From Limnephilus marmoratus (lineage: Eukaryota; Arthropoda; Insecta; Trichoptera; Limnephilidae), in contig OU862910.1 of assembly GCA_917880885.1 (NCBI GenBank), positions 53,435,285-53,499,284 of the forward strand: a DNA stretch of 64,000 nucleotides. The letters run 5' to 3'. The position numbers were made by a program, and so were the translations under genes. Shown piece by piece: positions 10,835 to 21,867 of the stretch. Position 1 is the stretch's first letter; every line of letters begins with the position of its first letter. The notes under the pieces were generated by a model, which saw nothing but the letters and a program-made list of their open reading frames with translations, searched no databases and had not been told where the DNA came from.

Positions 10835-10907
10835 GCCGCCATAGCTCAATTGGGAGAGCAGCTGACCGGCAATCAGAAGGGCACGGGTTCAAGTCCCGTT
10901 GGCGTCA
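10835..10907 (+). tRNA. tRNA-Ala-like gene or pseudogene, anticodon GGC
   Basis: The 73-nt stretch has exact canonical tRNA spacing. Acceptor GCCGCCA pairs with TGGCGTC with one mismatch; D stem GCTC/GAGC is perfect; anticodon stem GCTGA/TCAGA has one mismatch; the variable loop is 5 nt; T stem ACGGG/CCCGT is perfect with loop TTCAAGT. The anticodon at 10868-10870 reads GGC (Ala). Base 33 is C instead of the nearly universal T, and GGC is not the usual eukaryotic alanine anticodon. This argues for a tRNA pseudogene or a SINE head rather than a working tRNA. A T-run (TTTT) at about 10913 could act as a Pol III terminator. Confidence 0.6.
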
Positions 10908-11194
10908 TGTATCTTTTCTCGGAAGATTTTTCAATGTGGATGAGTGTTCCAGGCTGATAATTATTGCTTATAATAATTGTTACCCTTTGTGCTATGCATA
11001 CAAATCTTGTCTTAAAACGTTAGTTTAATAAGTAAAAATAATAATTTAAAAAATTCAACTTGGCATTTTCGGACACCGTCTGCTTTTGGTAGTTGCGCTT
11101 TCCTTGAGTTCTAGAGTTCTTAAAGTTTTGAGAGTAAAGTTCACTTTAGGTGAAATAACACTCTATTGCTCTTCATAAATTATTATTATTATGT

Positions 11195-12925
11195 GCAACA
11201 TGTAGAACCTCCCACACACCTACTTCTCCAATAGTTGCAGAACATAACACGAACTTGAAGATAGAAATACCTATCCACAACAACATTGGAAAGATTTTTG
11301 AAAAAATTGTGAAAAATCAATTAGTCAGTTTCCTAGAAAGTAATAAAATTCTTCACAAAAACCAGTTTGGTTTTATAAAGTCACTCAGCATACAAGATGC
11401 TATTGCTAATGTAACCTCATACATCAACGAATCATTGGATAAAGGTGAAAAATGTGCCGGTATATTTATTGATCTCAGAAAAGCTTTTGATAGTATATCC
11501 CATGAGATTCTACTAAAAAAACTAAACAATATAGGTATAAAAGACAATGCAATTAAATGGATTTCGAACTACCTAAAAAATCGACCGCAAGTCGTAAAAA
11601 TAAATCAGATTAATAGCGATAAAGAAATATCAGACTTTGGAATCCCTCAAGGTACAGTAATCGGACCAATCCTTTTCACCATATATGTTAATGACATTTT
11701 TTTTTAACCACTACATGGCCAAATTACTTCATATGCCGATGATACGGTATTAATAATTAGCGATAAAACTTGGGAAAAAGTAACATTTAAAGCCACCGAA
11801 GACATAAATATTTTAAAGAATTTCTTCGACGTAAATTTACTATCACTAAATGGTGATAAAACATTTGTAATTCCATTTGCAATACACAAAAATGATACCC
11901 CTAAAAATATTGACATCATCATCCATGATAATTCCAAAACACATAGTAAAAATTATTGTATCCAAAACTGCACAATATTAAAAACAACAAACACAATCAA
12001 ATATTTAGGAGTCATTATCGATAAAAATTTGAAATGGAAGGAACAAATTTGTCAAGTTGTAAAAAAAATTAGAAAATTGATTTATATATTTTTAAGAATC
12101 AGAAATTTTTTCTCTGTAAAAAACTTATATCTAATATATTACGCTTTGGTTCAATCAACTTTACAATATGCTATCATTAGCTGGGGATCCGCATACAAAA
12201 CTAATCTTTCCCCAATTGAAATTGTGCAGAGGCTAATAATTAAAATCATATTGAAAAAACCTTCTGACTACCCAACGGATCAATTATTTAAGGAATTCCA
12301 AGTACCATCTTTCAAAGATCTATACAATAGAAATGCATTGATTCAAACTATAAAAGAAAAAGAAAAATATCAATTTATAACTGAAAACCGTACTAGACAT
12401 AAATATATTTTCTCATGCCCAAAATTAAACACTTCCTTTGCACAAAATTATTATACTTATCAAGGAAGACTTATTTTCAACCGATTACCGGATGAAATTA
12501 GAAAAATTAATGATAAAATCCAATTAATAAACACTGTTAAAAAATATTTTAAAGATAATATAAAAAAAAAACTAAAAAAAAAGTTTCCGACTAATCTAAT
12601 CTCAAGAACAACTACTTATAACTCAGTTTCCAAGTGATACTCTGTTCTTCAAATAAGTTAAATTTTGTATTGTTTTTAGCAACTATTTACATATCACAGA
12701 ACTTACAACTTATTGTTTTTTACATTCACATTGTAATTTAAGAACTTAAATATAGCATTAAAAATGTACACTACTCTTCCAGACACAAGCTAATGCTTCC
12801 ATGGAAGAGTGGTATTAACGTATTTTAAAATGAACATGTACGCAAATTACTACATTATCTAAATGTATATTGTATTTTATATGCTAAAATAAATAAAAAA
12901 AAATAAAATAAAAAAATAATAATAA
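11195..12925 (+). mobile_element. 5'-truncated LINE (non-LTR retrotransposon)
   Basis: The element contains most of a reverse transcriptase (described separately), a 3' untranslated region of about 240 bp, and an A-rich tail with AAATAAA and AATAAT units at 12886-12924. There is no endonuclease domain, so the copy is 5'-truncated somewhere near 11.2 kb. I cannot define the 5' junction or a target duplication. Compared with the other LINEs in the window it is well preserved. Confidence 0.8.
11255..12637 (+). pseudogene. LINE reverse transcriptase with one in-frame stop
   Basis: One frame runs from about 11255 to 12637, interrupted only by TAA at 11705-11707. Visible blocks in order are: the fingers motif KNQFGFIKS; palm motif A FIDLRKAFDSISHEIL; motif B FGIPQGTVIGPILF; just after the stop, motif C SYADDTVL with the catalytic aspartates intact; then the YLGVIIDKNLKW block and a C-terminal domain with LQYAIISWGSAYK. 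The protein would copy its RNA at a nicked target site. The stop follows eight T residues, so a slip or point change there is likely. The chosen left limit is only where the frame opens (TTG); no real start is present. Clade is uncertain: a Jockey/CR1-like group fits. Confidence 0.85.
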
Positions 12926-13690
12926 CACATGATTTCTACATAATGAATGTTTTTACGGTACCTATCATGTTCTGAATACTAAAAGTCTTGATGATTGTAC
13001 CAAATGCCCCATTTATATTCGAAGGACGACAATGGGTTTTTAATAATGGTAATTTTATACCGAGAATTCACTCCAATTCTGAATATTGCCTGCCAAAGTG
13101 GGTGTTGCCATTGCAAATGCAATTTTTATGAAGCCAATAAATTTCCTACGATGGCAGTATTAACAGCACGACTCCAGACGTTAAATAAATATTATATTCC
13201 TCGGGAGAAAGTCGGTGACAAAAGTCACGTATAAAAGTCAGCCACTTAAGAAAAAAGGAAAACATAAATCTCAATCCGTGATGCTGAAAGTACCCATAAA
13301 ATAACACCTTTTAATATTCTTATGAGAGATGATGATTGCCATTGAGTATTTTTTTTATATAATGCAATAATTTTTTTACAGGCTGTGCACCAAAAATGTG
13401 CACTCCTTTCCATCGTTGTCAAACCCACGCTAAAGAAATGCTGTAAAATTTTAACTGCGTTAATTTTCAATACATAAGAACAGATTCATTTTCTGCAAAA
13501 GCAATTAGGCGACACACCACGTCGCGGTCGTGTAAAATTCGAAATTAGTCGTCTAACAATAACACTCCTTAGGTAAATGCCGATAAGGTTTAAATTCCCG
13601 TTTAACCGCCTGTTTTGATTTATTCAAGAAAAAAACTTCGCCGAAGAGTGTGATATATTTTATTTTGCGAAGCTAGGAACAAATATTTAA
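12926..13690. other. No recognised feature
   Basis: AT-rich sequence with two open frames of 74-79 codons that I do not recognise. No repeat termini are visible. Confidence 0.5.
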
Positions 13691-13691
13691 T

Positions 13692-14006
13692 GGTGGGTTT
13701 CTTCATTTACCGAGAATGCTAAATGCAATGCTAATTGTAAAAGTAAACGGTCAAAAGCATAGAAATTTTTAAATTTCGATCGTTTACTTTTACAATTAGC
13801 ATTGCATTTAGCATTCTAATAGCATTCAAATCATTCAGTTATGGATTTATTGTATAATGTGGAAGATTAAATTCTTTATAAAATTATCGTGAAAACATTT
13901 AGGGTGGGTTTCTTCATTTACCGAGAATGCTAAATGCAATGCTAATTGTAAAAGTAAACGGTCAAAAGCATAGAAATTTTTAAATTTCGATCGTTTACTT
14001 TTACAA
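13692..14006. repeat. Fold-back repeat present as two direct copies
   Basis: The sequence beginning GGTGGGTTTCTTCATTTACC occurs at 13692 and again at 13903 and is identical for about 100 bp. In the first copy it is half of a near-perfect hairpin: left arm from 13714 (GAATGCTAAATGCAATGC) and right arm ending at 13816 (GCATTGCATTTAGCATTC), with a spacer of about 25 bp. The second copy has lost the outer part of its right arm after TTTTACAA. The hairpin could be a MITE; no target duplication was found. Confidence 0.85.
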
Positions 14007-14268
14007 CGATTTTTAACTTTAAAGCAGTTTTAATGGGCGTACTATATTTTTTCTGGGCTTATAAAAAACTACATATTCAAAAACTATTTGATATTTTCAA
14101 TTAATTTCAATCGACATTCTCGATTATATCAAAGACAAATGTGTGTTCAGCTCGCAGTATTTAATTAAACTATCTAAAATATTTCTAAGCGATGTAATTT
14201 TCAAAACCACAATCACATTTTTTTTATTGGATTTAGCATTACTTAACAACAACAAGAAAAACTCCTTA

Positions 14269-14677
14269 GGGGCCGTTCAAGTATTACGTAACGCACTTGG
14301 GGGGAGGGGGGGTTTTGTAAAACGTTACTGCGTTACAAGAGGGGGGGTTCGAAAAACGCGTTACGTAACATGTTTTTCTTTATTTAGATAAAAAACTAGG
14401 AAATTAAAATCTTCCAAGTTGGCAATTCATTTCGATCTCGAAATCTCTTGTTTTATTTATACCGCAAACGCGATTAAAACAATAAAAATGTTGTTTAAGC
14501 GACTTTACAGTACTTTTCGCAACTTAATTGTGACTTTTAGGTAAACATTGTCACTTGGGCGTTACGTAACATTTAGGGAGGGGGAGGGTACCGAAAAACG
14601 TTACGGCGCGTTACATGGGGGGAGGGGGGGGGTCAAAAATTTTCAAAAATTGCGTTACGTAATACTTGAACGCCCCC
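14269..14677. mobile_element. MITE with 28-bp TIRs and TTA target duplication
   Basis: The ends GGGGCCGTTCAAGTATTACG and, inverted, GGGGGCGTTCAAGTATTACG extend into a longer inverted repeat ending GTAACGCA. TTA flanks both sides (14266-14268 and 14678-14680). TIRs with a 3-bp TTA duplication fit PIF/Harbinger-type elements. The interior carries four GTTACGTAAC-like palindromes and G-runs. At 409 bp it cannot encode a transposase; the 82-codon frame across its left end is not a gene. Confidence 0.85.
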
Positions 14678-14680
14678 TTA

Positions 14681-15009
14681 TAAGTAAGGTCGTCTTTTAT
14701 GAAAGTGGTATTTTTCAATATAATTAATTATTTGTTCCTAAGTAAAAGAATTCTAACTTTGTTACTCGAGTTTTTGATTAGTTATTTGAATATTGTGTAG
14801 TTTTTCTGGGCAAGATTGGAGTAATGAAAAAGCAGATCGGTGTTATGAAAATGTTGGAAAGAAAATTCGTGTATCTGTCCATATAGCGAACATAATAAAT
14901 GTGCATAGATTTATTTTTTTATCAGTCCCATAAAGCTTGCATACAAACTGTCAAAATGAAATTTTTTTCGATTATCTTTTTTTATCTGCTCTCTTTTTAT
15001 GTGAATACC
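14681..15009. other. No recognised feature
   Basis: AT-rich sequence between a MITE and a family B retroelement. Nothing recognisable. Confidence 0.5.
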
Positions 15010-15470
15010 GCACAAGAGTCCCTACTTCCCCCAACCACCTGGAGCTAGTGAAACTATGGCAACCCCCTCACCTAACCTAACCTATCACAACCTAACCTAA
15101 CCTAACCCAACCGCCTGGAGTCCCTGGAGCCGGTGAAACTATGGCAACCCCAATTGGGGTATGTTGTGAGGTTCCATGCCAACTCAGAGTGAAACCAACT
15201 CAGAAACACCTCAGAAAGGTCATTAAAAGTTATGAAAAAATAATTTTAAAATAGCCGGTAACTATAACCTAACTTAACCTATTTAACCATTTTTTATCAT
15301 AACTCTTAATGACCTTTCTGAGGTGGTTCTAAGTTGGTTTCATTCTGAGTTGGCCGGTACCGGTTGTGAGGCTTAAGGTAAGTAGGGGAAGGAGAAGGGA
15401 GAAGCACCTGGAAATTCAGATCTAGTCACCACACACGCTAAAGCCATTTCAAGTACCAATAACCAACACC
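15010..15470 (+). mobile_element. Family B module, interrupted by a fold-back MITE
   Basis: Landmarks shared with the copies at 28.7 and 51.5 kb are GCACAAGAGTCCCTACT, GTGAAACTATGGCAACC, TTGTGAGGCT and TTCAGATCTAGTCACCA. A CCTAA-rich stretch (15070-15112) precedes a second partial occurrence of the module. Between TTGTGAGG and CTTAAGG the copy is interrupted by the MITE at 15172-15362. Removing the MITE and one copy of its duplication restores the order seen in the other copies. The module leads into a family A copy, as if both belong to one retroelement. Confidence 0.7.
15172..15362. mobile_element. Long-TIR fold-back MITE with 9-bp target duplication (copy 1)
   Basis: GTTGTGAGG occurs at 15163-15171 and 15363-15371. 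The enclosed 191 bp is almost entirely one inverted repeat: left arm CCAACTCAGAGTGAAACC ... CACCTCAGAAAGGTCATTAA, right arm its reverse complement with some changes. Between the arms lies AACCTAACTTAACC. The 9-bp duplication with long terminal inverted repeats suggests a Mutator-like origin. A related copy with its own 9-bp duplication lies at 18.97-19.19 kb. No coding capacity. Confidence 0.85.
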
Positions 15471-15735
15471 TCCGCCATAGGTCACCCCAAGTGGTTCGCT
15501 ACGTTTGGTGATTTAGCAGGGGTGCCCGGGTTCATGGATGGGGTCTTGGAGGTGGATGACCAGGACATACTGAACCCCATATTCCTACATACCCCTTAAA
15601 CCCTTTTTCTTAACAGAACTCTGCTCTCCTTTCTTTCCCTACAAAAAACCCTCCACACAGCATCCCCAAAGATGACATAGGCCCTCGGGGAAATTATTTT
15701 CCTCAGGGCCTCCTGTGTGGAGCTTATGTAAAAAA
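15471..15735 (+). mobile_element. Family A non-autonomous retroelement, copy 3
   Basis: A plus-strand short-form copy. Landmarks in order are GTCACCCCAAGTGGTTCGCT, the GGTGCCCGGGTTCATGG block, GACATACTGAACCCC, then the tail CCTCCACACAGC ... CCTCAGGGCCTCCTGTGTGG and a short A-run. Outer stem arms CTCCACACAG and CTGTGTGGAG are intact. The inner left arm has one change (GGCCCTCGGGG). It follows the family B module directly. Confidence 0.8.
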
Positions 15736-17392
15736 GCAAAGTTTCAAAGCAAGTCACTTAAAAATATTTTGAAATATTAATGTCCCAATGACACATTGCA
15801 AATCTTACCAGCAGTAATTGAAAAAATGTCCGTATATCCAAAATGGATTTTATGGTGTAAAATAATCACAAACATCTGGATAATAACGACCATGTCCATT
15901 CCGATTAGTACTTGATGATAATAAAAGTAAACGATTTAATTAAATGGTTATTTGCGAAATCCTATTATGGGATTTTGTATAAACATTTCTCGTGTTTTCT
16001 GTGCACTAAGAGGAACGACTACGCGGTATTTTTCATCCAAAATATAATTTTGGATTTGAGGTCAGACCAAATGACATAATATTTTTTAAAACAAAAGATA
16101 AAGTAAATACCTACCACGTTTAGTTAGTGAGCTTCCCTATTTATTTATATTTAAAATTATAAAATGCAGGCCATTAAAGAATTAATTTTTTTGTGAGATA
16201 ATTATAATTATTTAAAAAGTTAAAAACAAAATTTTCTTACGACAAATATGTAATTAAAATTTACGCCTATTAAATTGTTTTTTCTTTTTAATTTAATTTT
16301 TTATTATATGTTTCATCATTATTAAATAAAGCATGAAATAAAGAGTGTCATTACCTCACTTAATAATTGCCAATTTTGCCTCTAAAATCATGAAAAATTG
16401 ATTTTTTTAGTGACGTATATTTTATAATGTAAATCACAAATAAATAAAGAAGGACATGTCTGTACTAGATATTTACCATATCTTCTGAACAAAAAAATCA
16501 AGTTGCTTCGATATTTTGGACTCAAATCCAAAATCAAGTTAAGATGAATATATACGTGAAATCCTATTTAGATACTGTTTTGATTAATCTTTACGACGAA
16601 TCGGCTTACAGTATGAACATCAAAAATTATGCTACGGATAAATCGAAGCTTTTACTAGCTTTTCTATGTATTGGAATTACAATAAAATTATTATTTACGT
16701 AACAAAAAATATAAGCATAAACCACAAAAAAAAAAATTTTCATGACTTAACTATGAAGTTAATACTAGAAACAATTTTTTAAAAATACCCCTTTATGACT
16801 AAGACTATTTTTGAGGTTTTCCATGTTCTAACTTTTTTTCGTTCTTATAAAATTATGTGCAAAATAAATCAAAACCACTTTTTCGCTTACAAGCCTTGTG
16901 CAAAAAGACGCTCGATTTTAAAATTTTGCAGGCATGAGATTCGAAATATTTCTAGCGTTTATATTCCCCTTAAGCAGCGGTTTCCCAACCAACATTATAA
17001 ACGTAAAAAACTATTATCTATCATAACAACCTCGATAGTATCAAGTGTTAGTTCTTTACAAAATATACAGAATACTCATTGCTGTGATCAATTTCCATTA
17101 TTCTGGTTGCCTTATAGCAGAGATTTTCCCTCGAGGATCAATGTGCCAACTAATGTACGGTTTATATTGGAAAAAATTACACCAAGCTTGTTTTTCTAGA
17201 CTAAGACTGCAGTTACGAATACCGTGACAGTTTTTTAAAGTTAAGGTATAATACTTCAGAAGCAATTTGACTCAACGTGAACCATTTTCAAGACATTTTC
17301 GAATGACGTATCAATCGTCTTGGATCAATATTACATAAACAAAAACCCAATCTTCGGTAAAGTGTTTGATCGAAGCACCTAATCAATTAATT
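15736..17392. other. No supported gene; one 134-codon open frame
   Basis: Very AT-rich. A frame at 16795-17199 (+) encodes 134 residues that match no family I know. It is rich in K, I, S and F, as expected of chance translation of AT-rich DNA. CAGCGGTTTCCCAACC at 16975 resembles a hAT end, but no mate was found. Confidence 0.45.
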
Positions 17393-17705
17393 AGTGGTTC
17401 GCTACGTTTGGTGACTTAGCAATGGTGACCTTCTGCGTGACGGGCCGGATCGAGCGAGACTGATTATGGGAGGCCTTTTGCCTCTCCAGCCGGACACCGA
17501 TCTCCTTACACCGCAATTGAAGGGAAGGATTCATACGTATGTCACTCCTGGACACACTGACCCCCAGATTCCTACCGAACCATCATATCTTTTTCCTTTT
17601 CAGAACTTCCTCTCCTCCCTTTCCTTAAAAATACCCTCCACAAATCATCTCCTAAGATCACATACTGAGGTAAATTTCATCAGGGCCTCTTGTAAAAAAA
17701 AGTAT
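17393..17705 (+). mobile_element. Family A non-autonomous retroelement, copy 4 (long form, diverged)
   Basis: The copy contains GTGGTTCGCTACGTTTGGTG, the extra block with GGCCGGATCGAGCGAGACTG, then the CAGAACTTCCTCTCCTCCC block and a decayed tail CCCTCCACAAATCATC ... CATCAGGGCCTCTTG ending in an A-run. Both stems of the tail are damaged. It is older than copies 2 and 6, judging by divergence. Confidence 0.7.
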
Positions 17706-18955
17706 ATAATTTTTTTCTATATGCCCAGTTCTCAAAGTCTTTGAGTCTGTTAATTGCATAAATACAATATAATAGTTCATTCTTAATCGTTTTTCTCTCC
17801 ATCAAACGTCTTACTCTTCCATAACATTTAACACAAAACAACAACAAAATACACGTTTACGTTAACAGTACCACTCCAAGCCACTCTTCAAGTATAATAA
17901 TCAAATTTCCACACAAGCACACAGTTTACAGTAAACAGTAAATAAGATGCGTCGTAACTCCAAAGCTTTCTGCCCCGTCATTGTAAATCCACTTTCATTC
18001 ATATTATGCCAGACTTCAATGGAGGCTCTATCCAGTTTTAGCGCTCAAACCACGGACAGCTGGCTGTCTTCTGCGGAGTCTACTGGCCGAGCCTGCTGTC
18101 CGCTGTCTTCTGCTACTCGTCAATAGGACGACATGTTTTAAATATTACGCTAACTGGTAAAACTAGGTACTTACCTGTGTTTACTAACTCAGCATCGAAC
18201 AAGTAATGAGGTAGGTCAGTTGAAAAAAGTGGCAGAGCTGTAAAATCATACTTTGTTATACTGTTAAACATAACAACCATCGCGTCATTTCTCCGCAGAT
18301 GTCAGCAGTTGAAAGAATGCTATGCAACAATATCACGGCTCCCACTTCTTGCGAAATCGGACTTCTATTCATATTTACATTATTCACACTTCTTGACACG
18401 ACTCGAAGTATTTAATTCGATTTCATGACAGTTGATCCCCTGACCGTGGGTCCCCGGGCGTACTTATATATTTTTAGGGGCCCCACCACTTTCCCGCCCT
18501 GGTACAAGTAACTTATGGTTACTCCTTCAAGTCTCTCGCAAGGACTTAATTTTTTTGAAGAACGATTCTAAATGTGTATGAACGAAGCTACGTCCCTGCA
18601 AACAGTACTTATGTACAATATGAAATAGGTAAATCTACTTACACTAAACATAACGATCTCTCCCCGAAGGGGTCTGAAGAGATGATGTACCGCCAAATAA
18701 CAAAAGTATAAAACATATTTTCATTCAAATGCACCAAGGATAAAACTACTTGTCTATATACTGCCCATACTGGCGAACTAGTACAAAAAATCGATACTGA
18801 ATAAATTCGCTTGATATTAATACAAACGTATTATTAAAGTTAAGTTTTTTAAGTGAATTTTAGGTTTGAAATTGGTAAATATTGCAAAAATAATTATGTA
18901 TTTATGATCATTATAATTTCGGGGAGCCAACTGTTAGGGGATCAACTGTGGGGTT
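17706..18955. other. No supported gene; isolated strong splice-donor sequence
   Basis: On the minus strand CACAG|GTAAGTACC occurs at about 18170-18178, a consensus 5' splice site. No coding frame or acceptor can be joined to it. The stretch 18020-18130 is more GC-rich than its surroundings. A non-coding exon is possible, but a chance match is more likely. Confidence 0.3.
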
Positions 18956-18964
18956 ACCATTTGA

Positions 18965-19192
18965 ACCGGACCACTTAGAATCAACTCAACACCTCCTTTG
19001 AAAAGTCACTAAAAGTGATTAGAAAAATATATTAAAAATGGTTTAATGGGTTACGTTAGATTGGGACCTAAACCAACATAACCTATTTAACCAATTTTAA
19101 CCTAACGATTGGGTTATGAACTATTTTTTTGCATACCTTTTAATGACTTTTCAAAGAGTTGTTGAGTTGAATTAATTCTGAATTGTCATGGA
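18965..19192. mobile_element. Long-TIR fold-back MITE with 9-bp target duplication (copy 2)
   Basis: ACCATTTGA flanks the element at 18956-18964 and 19193-19201. The left arm holds AATCAACTCAACACCTCCTT and AAAAGTCACTAAAAG; the right arm holds the inverted equivalents CTTTTAATGACTTTTCAAAG and GTTGTTGAGTTGAATT. The layout and arm sequence match copy 1 at 15.2 kb. The interior again has AACCTAAC-like pentamers. Two independent 9-bp duplications make the call firm. Confidence 0.85.
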
Positions 19193-19201
19193 ACCATTTG
19201 A

Positions 19202-21094
19202 TTCGTGCTTGTATCATTTCTTCACGGCGTCCTCGAAGTTTTTTTAAAATTTTATTTAATGAAACATTTCAAAAATAATTATGCATATTTTTGTAAAATT
19301 AATCAAATTAATCGCGAATTAACTACGAATGGGCATTACTGCTATTCTCTATATTTTAATTTGGTGTTTTCCACTTGGACACTCGAAGCCAGTGAACGGA
19401 AAAGGACAGTCGTGTCGTCCTTTTAGATAAAGAACCTCAACATTCCACTTGGTTCTGGAAGAACTATAGGTAATAATAATAGGTGTGAAAACTTTGCTAC
19501 GTCTTCCTTCTTGAAACAACATTTTGGCAAGCCTTTCAGTGTCAATCAACGGGACGAATGAAAGCTTCCACCGCAATGTTGGTATAAGCTTTTGTAGAAT
19601 GTGTGAAGGCAGTCTTTCCGACAAATTGTAAATTGATCACAAAAATTGGGTGCAGTAGTGAGTTTGAGATCAGACTTTAAAGAGCATTGTACTGGGCCTT
19701 AACGTTTGTTAAACGACTATTCCTTACATCCAACGGACAAAATATGTCCAATCCAAACTCTTTATTCCTCGTTATAAATTTTATTGAATGAATTTATGAA
19801 TGAAGTTGAATCTTGGAAGTTGAAATTTAACCAATTCCCGACATCCGATCAATCTGAAACTCAGCAGATTGACTCGTTAACGATGACAATGCATTCTGTC
19901 AATTTTTTATAGCAATTACGCCAAAACACGCATACATTTACGCATTTCTCGTATAAATAAATGTCAGTCTTTCCTACTCGGGAATAACCTACCCGGTTGG
20001 TAGCGCGGTTGATTCCGATCACTGGGTAGGAAGGTTCAATCGTAAGTAATTTTTTCTGTACGTTTTAAAAAACAGTTTAATTCAACAACTGTATTATATG
20101 TAGTTGTAAAATCTCTCTGTAATCTTCTACAGAGATATTGTATTTATTATTAGTACTGACCAGTAACTCGGAACACAATTCTGTTTCGATTGAAAGACTT
20201 ATAGTTCTTTAAGGTGAAATTTACAGTTTATTGCTATTTCATTAATTTACAGATATGGTTTAAGGGGTCACACGTCCTTGTAACTGGAAAGCTAGAATTT
20301 GTCTCGGGAGCTCTTGCAAAAGGATGACTTGGCTGCCTGTGTTCCGCTCTCTTCGTCAAACGTCGTTAACGACACCACGTGATCCTAATATAGCATAGAC
20401 AACGGGAAACAATGACAGAACTGATCATAGACTAATATTATGATACATTATAATGGTAAAAAAACGTTTGTTTTTTTAATGGGGAGTTGTAAATTTCAAT
20501 CACCTTACTGCAATCGTTCATTTGGATATTAAGTGATCTGTTGAATTTATTGATGCAGAGTTTTTACAATTTCCAATGATTTAGAATTGCAACAGACACC
20601 CTCATAAATAAAAGCCCGGGCCGCAACTGTAAATCCACCGGCGACTTTATGCAAATCCGCAACAATGTCTCCGTGCAGATAACAGTTATTCATTCGACAA
20701 TAAAACGCTAGAAAGTTCAAAGCACTCCAAAGGAGCTACGAACTGAATTGTAAACAGACAATGACCATTTGTCTCTGGAGACGGACATTCTCCTAGGAAC
20801 AGGTACACTTGGTACATTGTTAGTAGGACTGTGACATGTCCCATTAGTTAGCCGAGGCTTTAATGGTATAAATAGGTAAGTTTATCTATAAAAGATTTCA
20901 GATTTTGATTGTACATTGTACATTGGTCGTACCTTTATTAAACCGATCTTCTTCCCAAAGAAGCAGTGACGATAAAACTAGAAGGAACATCGTACCTGTG
21001 TATAAGTAAGTCAGTATCCAACCTGACCCATTGTTAGCCGAGCTTTCTAACTACCTCTAGTATTAATTAAATCATCCATGACCTGATGTAATAA
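19202..21094. other. No recognised gene
   Basis: AT-rich sequence. Frames of 73 and 91 codons overlap on opposite strands at 19205-19624 and are not recognised. GGTTGGTAGCGCGG ... GAAGGTTCAATCG (about 19998-20040) vaguely resembles a tRNA D-arm and B box but does not fold well. Confidence 0.45.
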
Positions 21095-21280
21095 TTTTTT
21101 AATTAAATAAAAACAACATTAGCGAATCTCAATTGAAAATCTGAAAACAGAAACATGGGAAAAAGATACGGTCATATCTAAGACATGTGACTTTCCTAGA
21201 TGTGACCGTATCTTTTTTGATTTTTCTGTTTGCAGATTTTCGATTAAGTTTCGCTAATATTGACTTCATTTAATTAAAAT
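21095..21280. repeat. Fold-back repeat (TTTCGCTAATATTG family)
   Basis: The left arm (about 21115-21185, AACATTAGCGAATCTCAATT ... AAAAGATACGGTCATATCTA) and right arm (about 21196-21265, GATGTGACCGTATCTTTTTT ... AGTTTCGCTAATATTGAC) form a near-complete hairpin with a loop of some 10 bp. TTAATTAAA flanks both outer ends. The same arms occur at 8.5, 23.0 and 53.2 kb. It is either a MITE or an inverted-duplicate SINE. Confidence 0.85.
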
Positions 21281-21510
21281 ATTACGATTTGAGGTTTTAC
21301 TCATTGAGTTAAAAGTAAATATTCATCCTAGACTTGCAGAAAAGTCAATGGATATCGTATATTAAAAACAAAATGGATAAAATTTATTCAAGGTACTATC
21401 TAGATAGCATTTAGTTCGGGTTTGAATATTGAAATAATACATAAATACAGCAGCCAATAAAACTACGCGTTAAAAAAATGAAGATAATTTCAGTAGCTCT
21501 TAGTCGGGGT

Positions 21511-21815
21511 ATGATTTTATTTTATTTATTTTATTTATTTTATTTATTTTATTTATTTTATTTATTTTATTTATTTTATTTATTTTATTTATTTTATTTA
21601 TTTTATTTATTTTATTTATTTTATTTATTTTATTTATTTTATTTATTTTATTTATTTTATTTATTTTATTTATTTTATTTATTTTATTTATTTTATTTAT
21701 TTTATTTATTTTATTTATTTTATTTATTTTATTTTTTTAATTTATTTTATTTATTTTATTTATTTTATTTATTTTATTTATTTTATTTATTTTATTTATT
21801 TTATTTATTTTATTT
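21511..21815. repeat. (TTTTATTTA)n microsatellite, about 300 bp
   Basis: A 9-bp unit, TTTTATTTA, is repeated more than 30 times with one interruption near 21733-21741. In one frame it reads as an endless L-F-Y repeat, giving a spurious 129-codon ORF. It lies directly beyond the C-terminus of the minus-strand LINE at 21.9-22.9 kb. Read on that strand it is TAAATAAAA repeats, so it is best explained as the expanded 3' tail of that LINE. Confidence 0.9.
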
Positions 21816-21867
21816 TATTTTTATTATTATTGTAGAACAGAATAATTCCAATTACAGTACAATTTAG

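Noticed and set aside
16970..16995. hAT-like end CAGCGGTTTCCCAACC
   Set aside because: No matching inverted end or 8-bp duplication seen within several kb.
18150..18200. Non-coding exon suggested by CAG|GTAAGT on the minus strand
   Set aside because: A single donor match without acceptor, frame or promoter is expected by chance in 64 kb.
19998..20040. tRNA gene suggested by GGTTGGTAGCGCGG and GGTTCAATC
   Set aside because: No acceptor or anticodon stem pairs properly and the A box is poor.
21478..21867. 129-codon L-F-Y repeat protein
   Set aside because: Simple translation of the (TTTTATTTA)n microsatellite.
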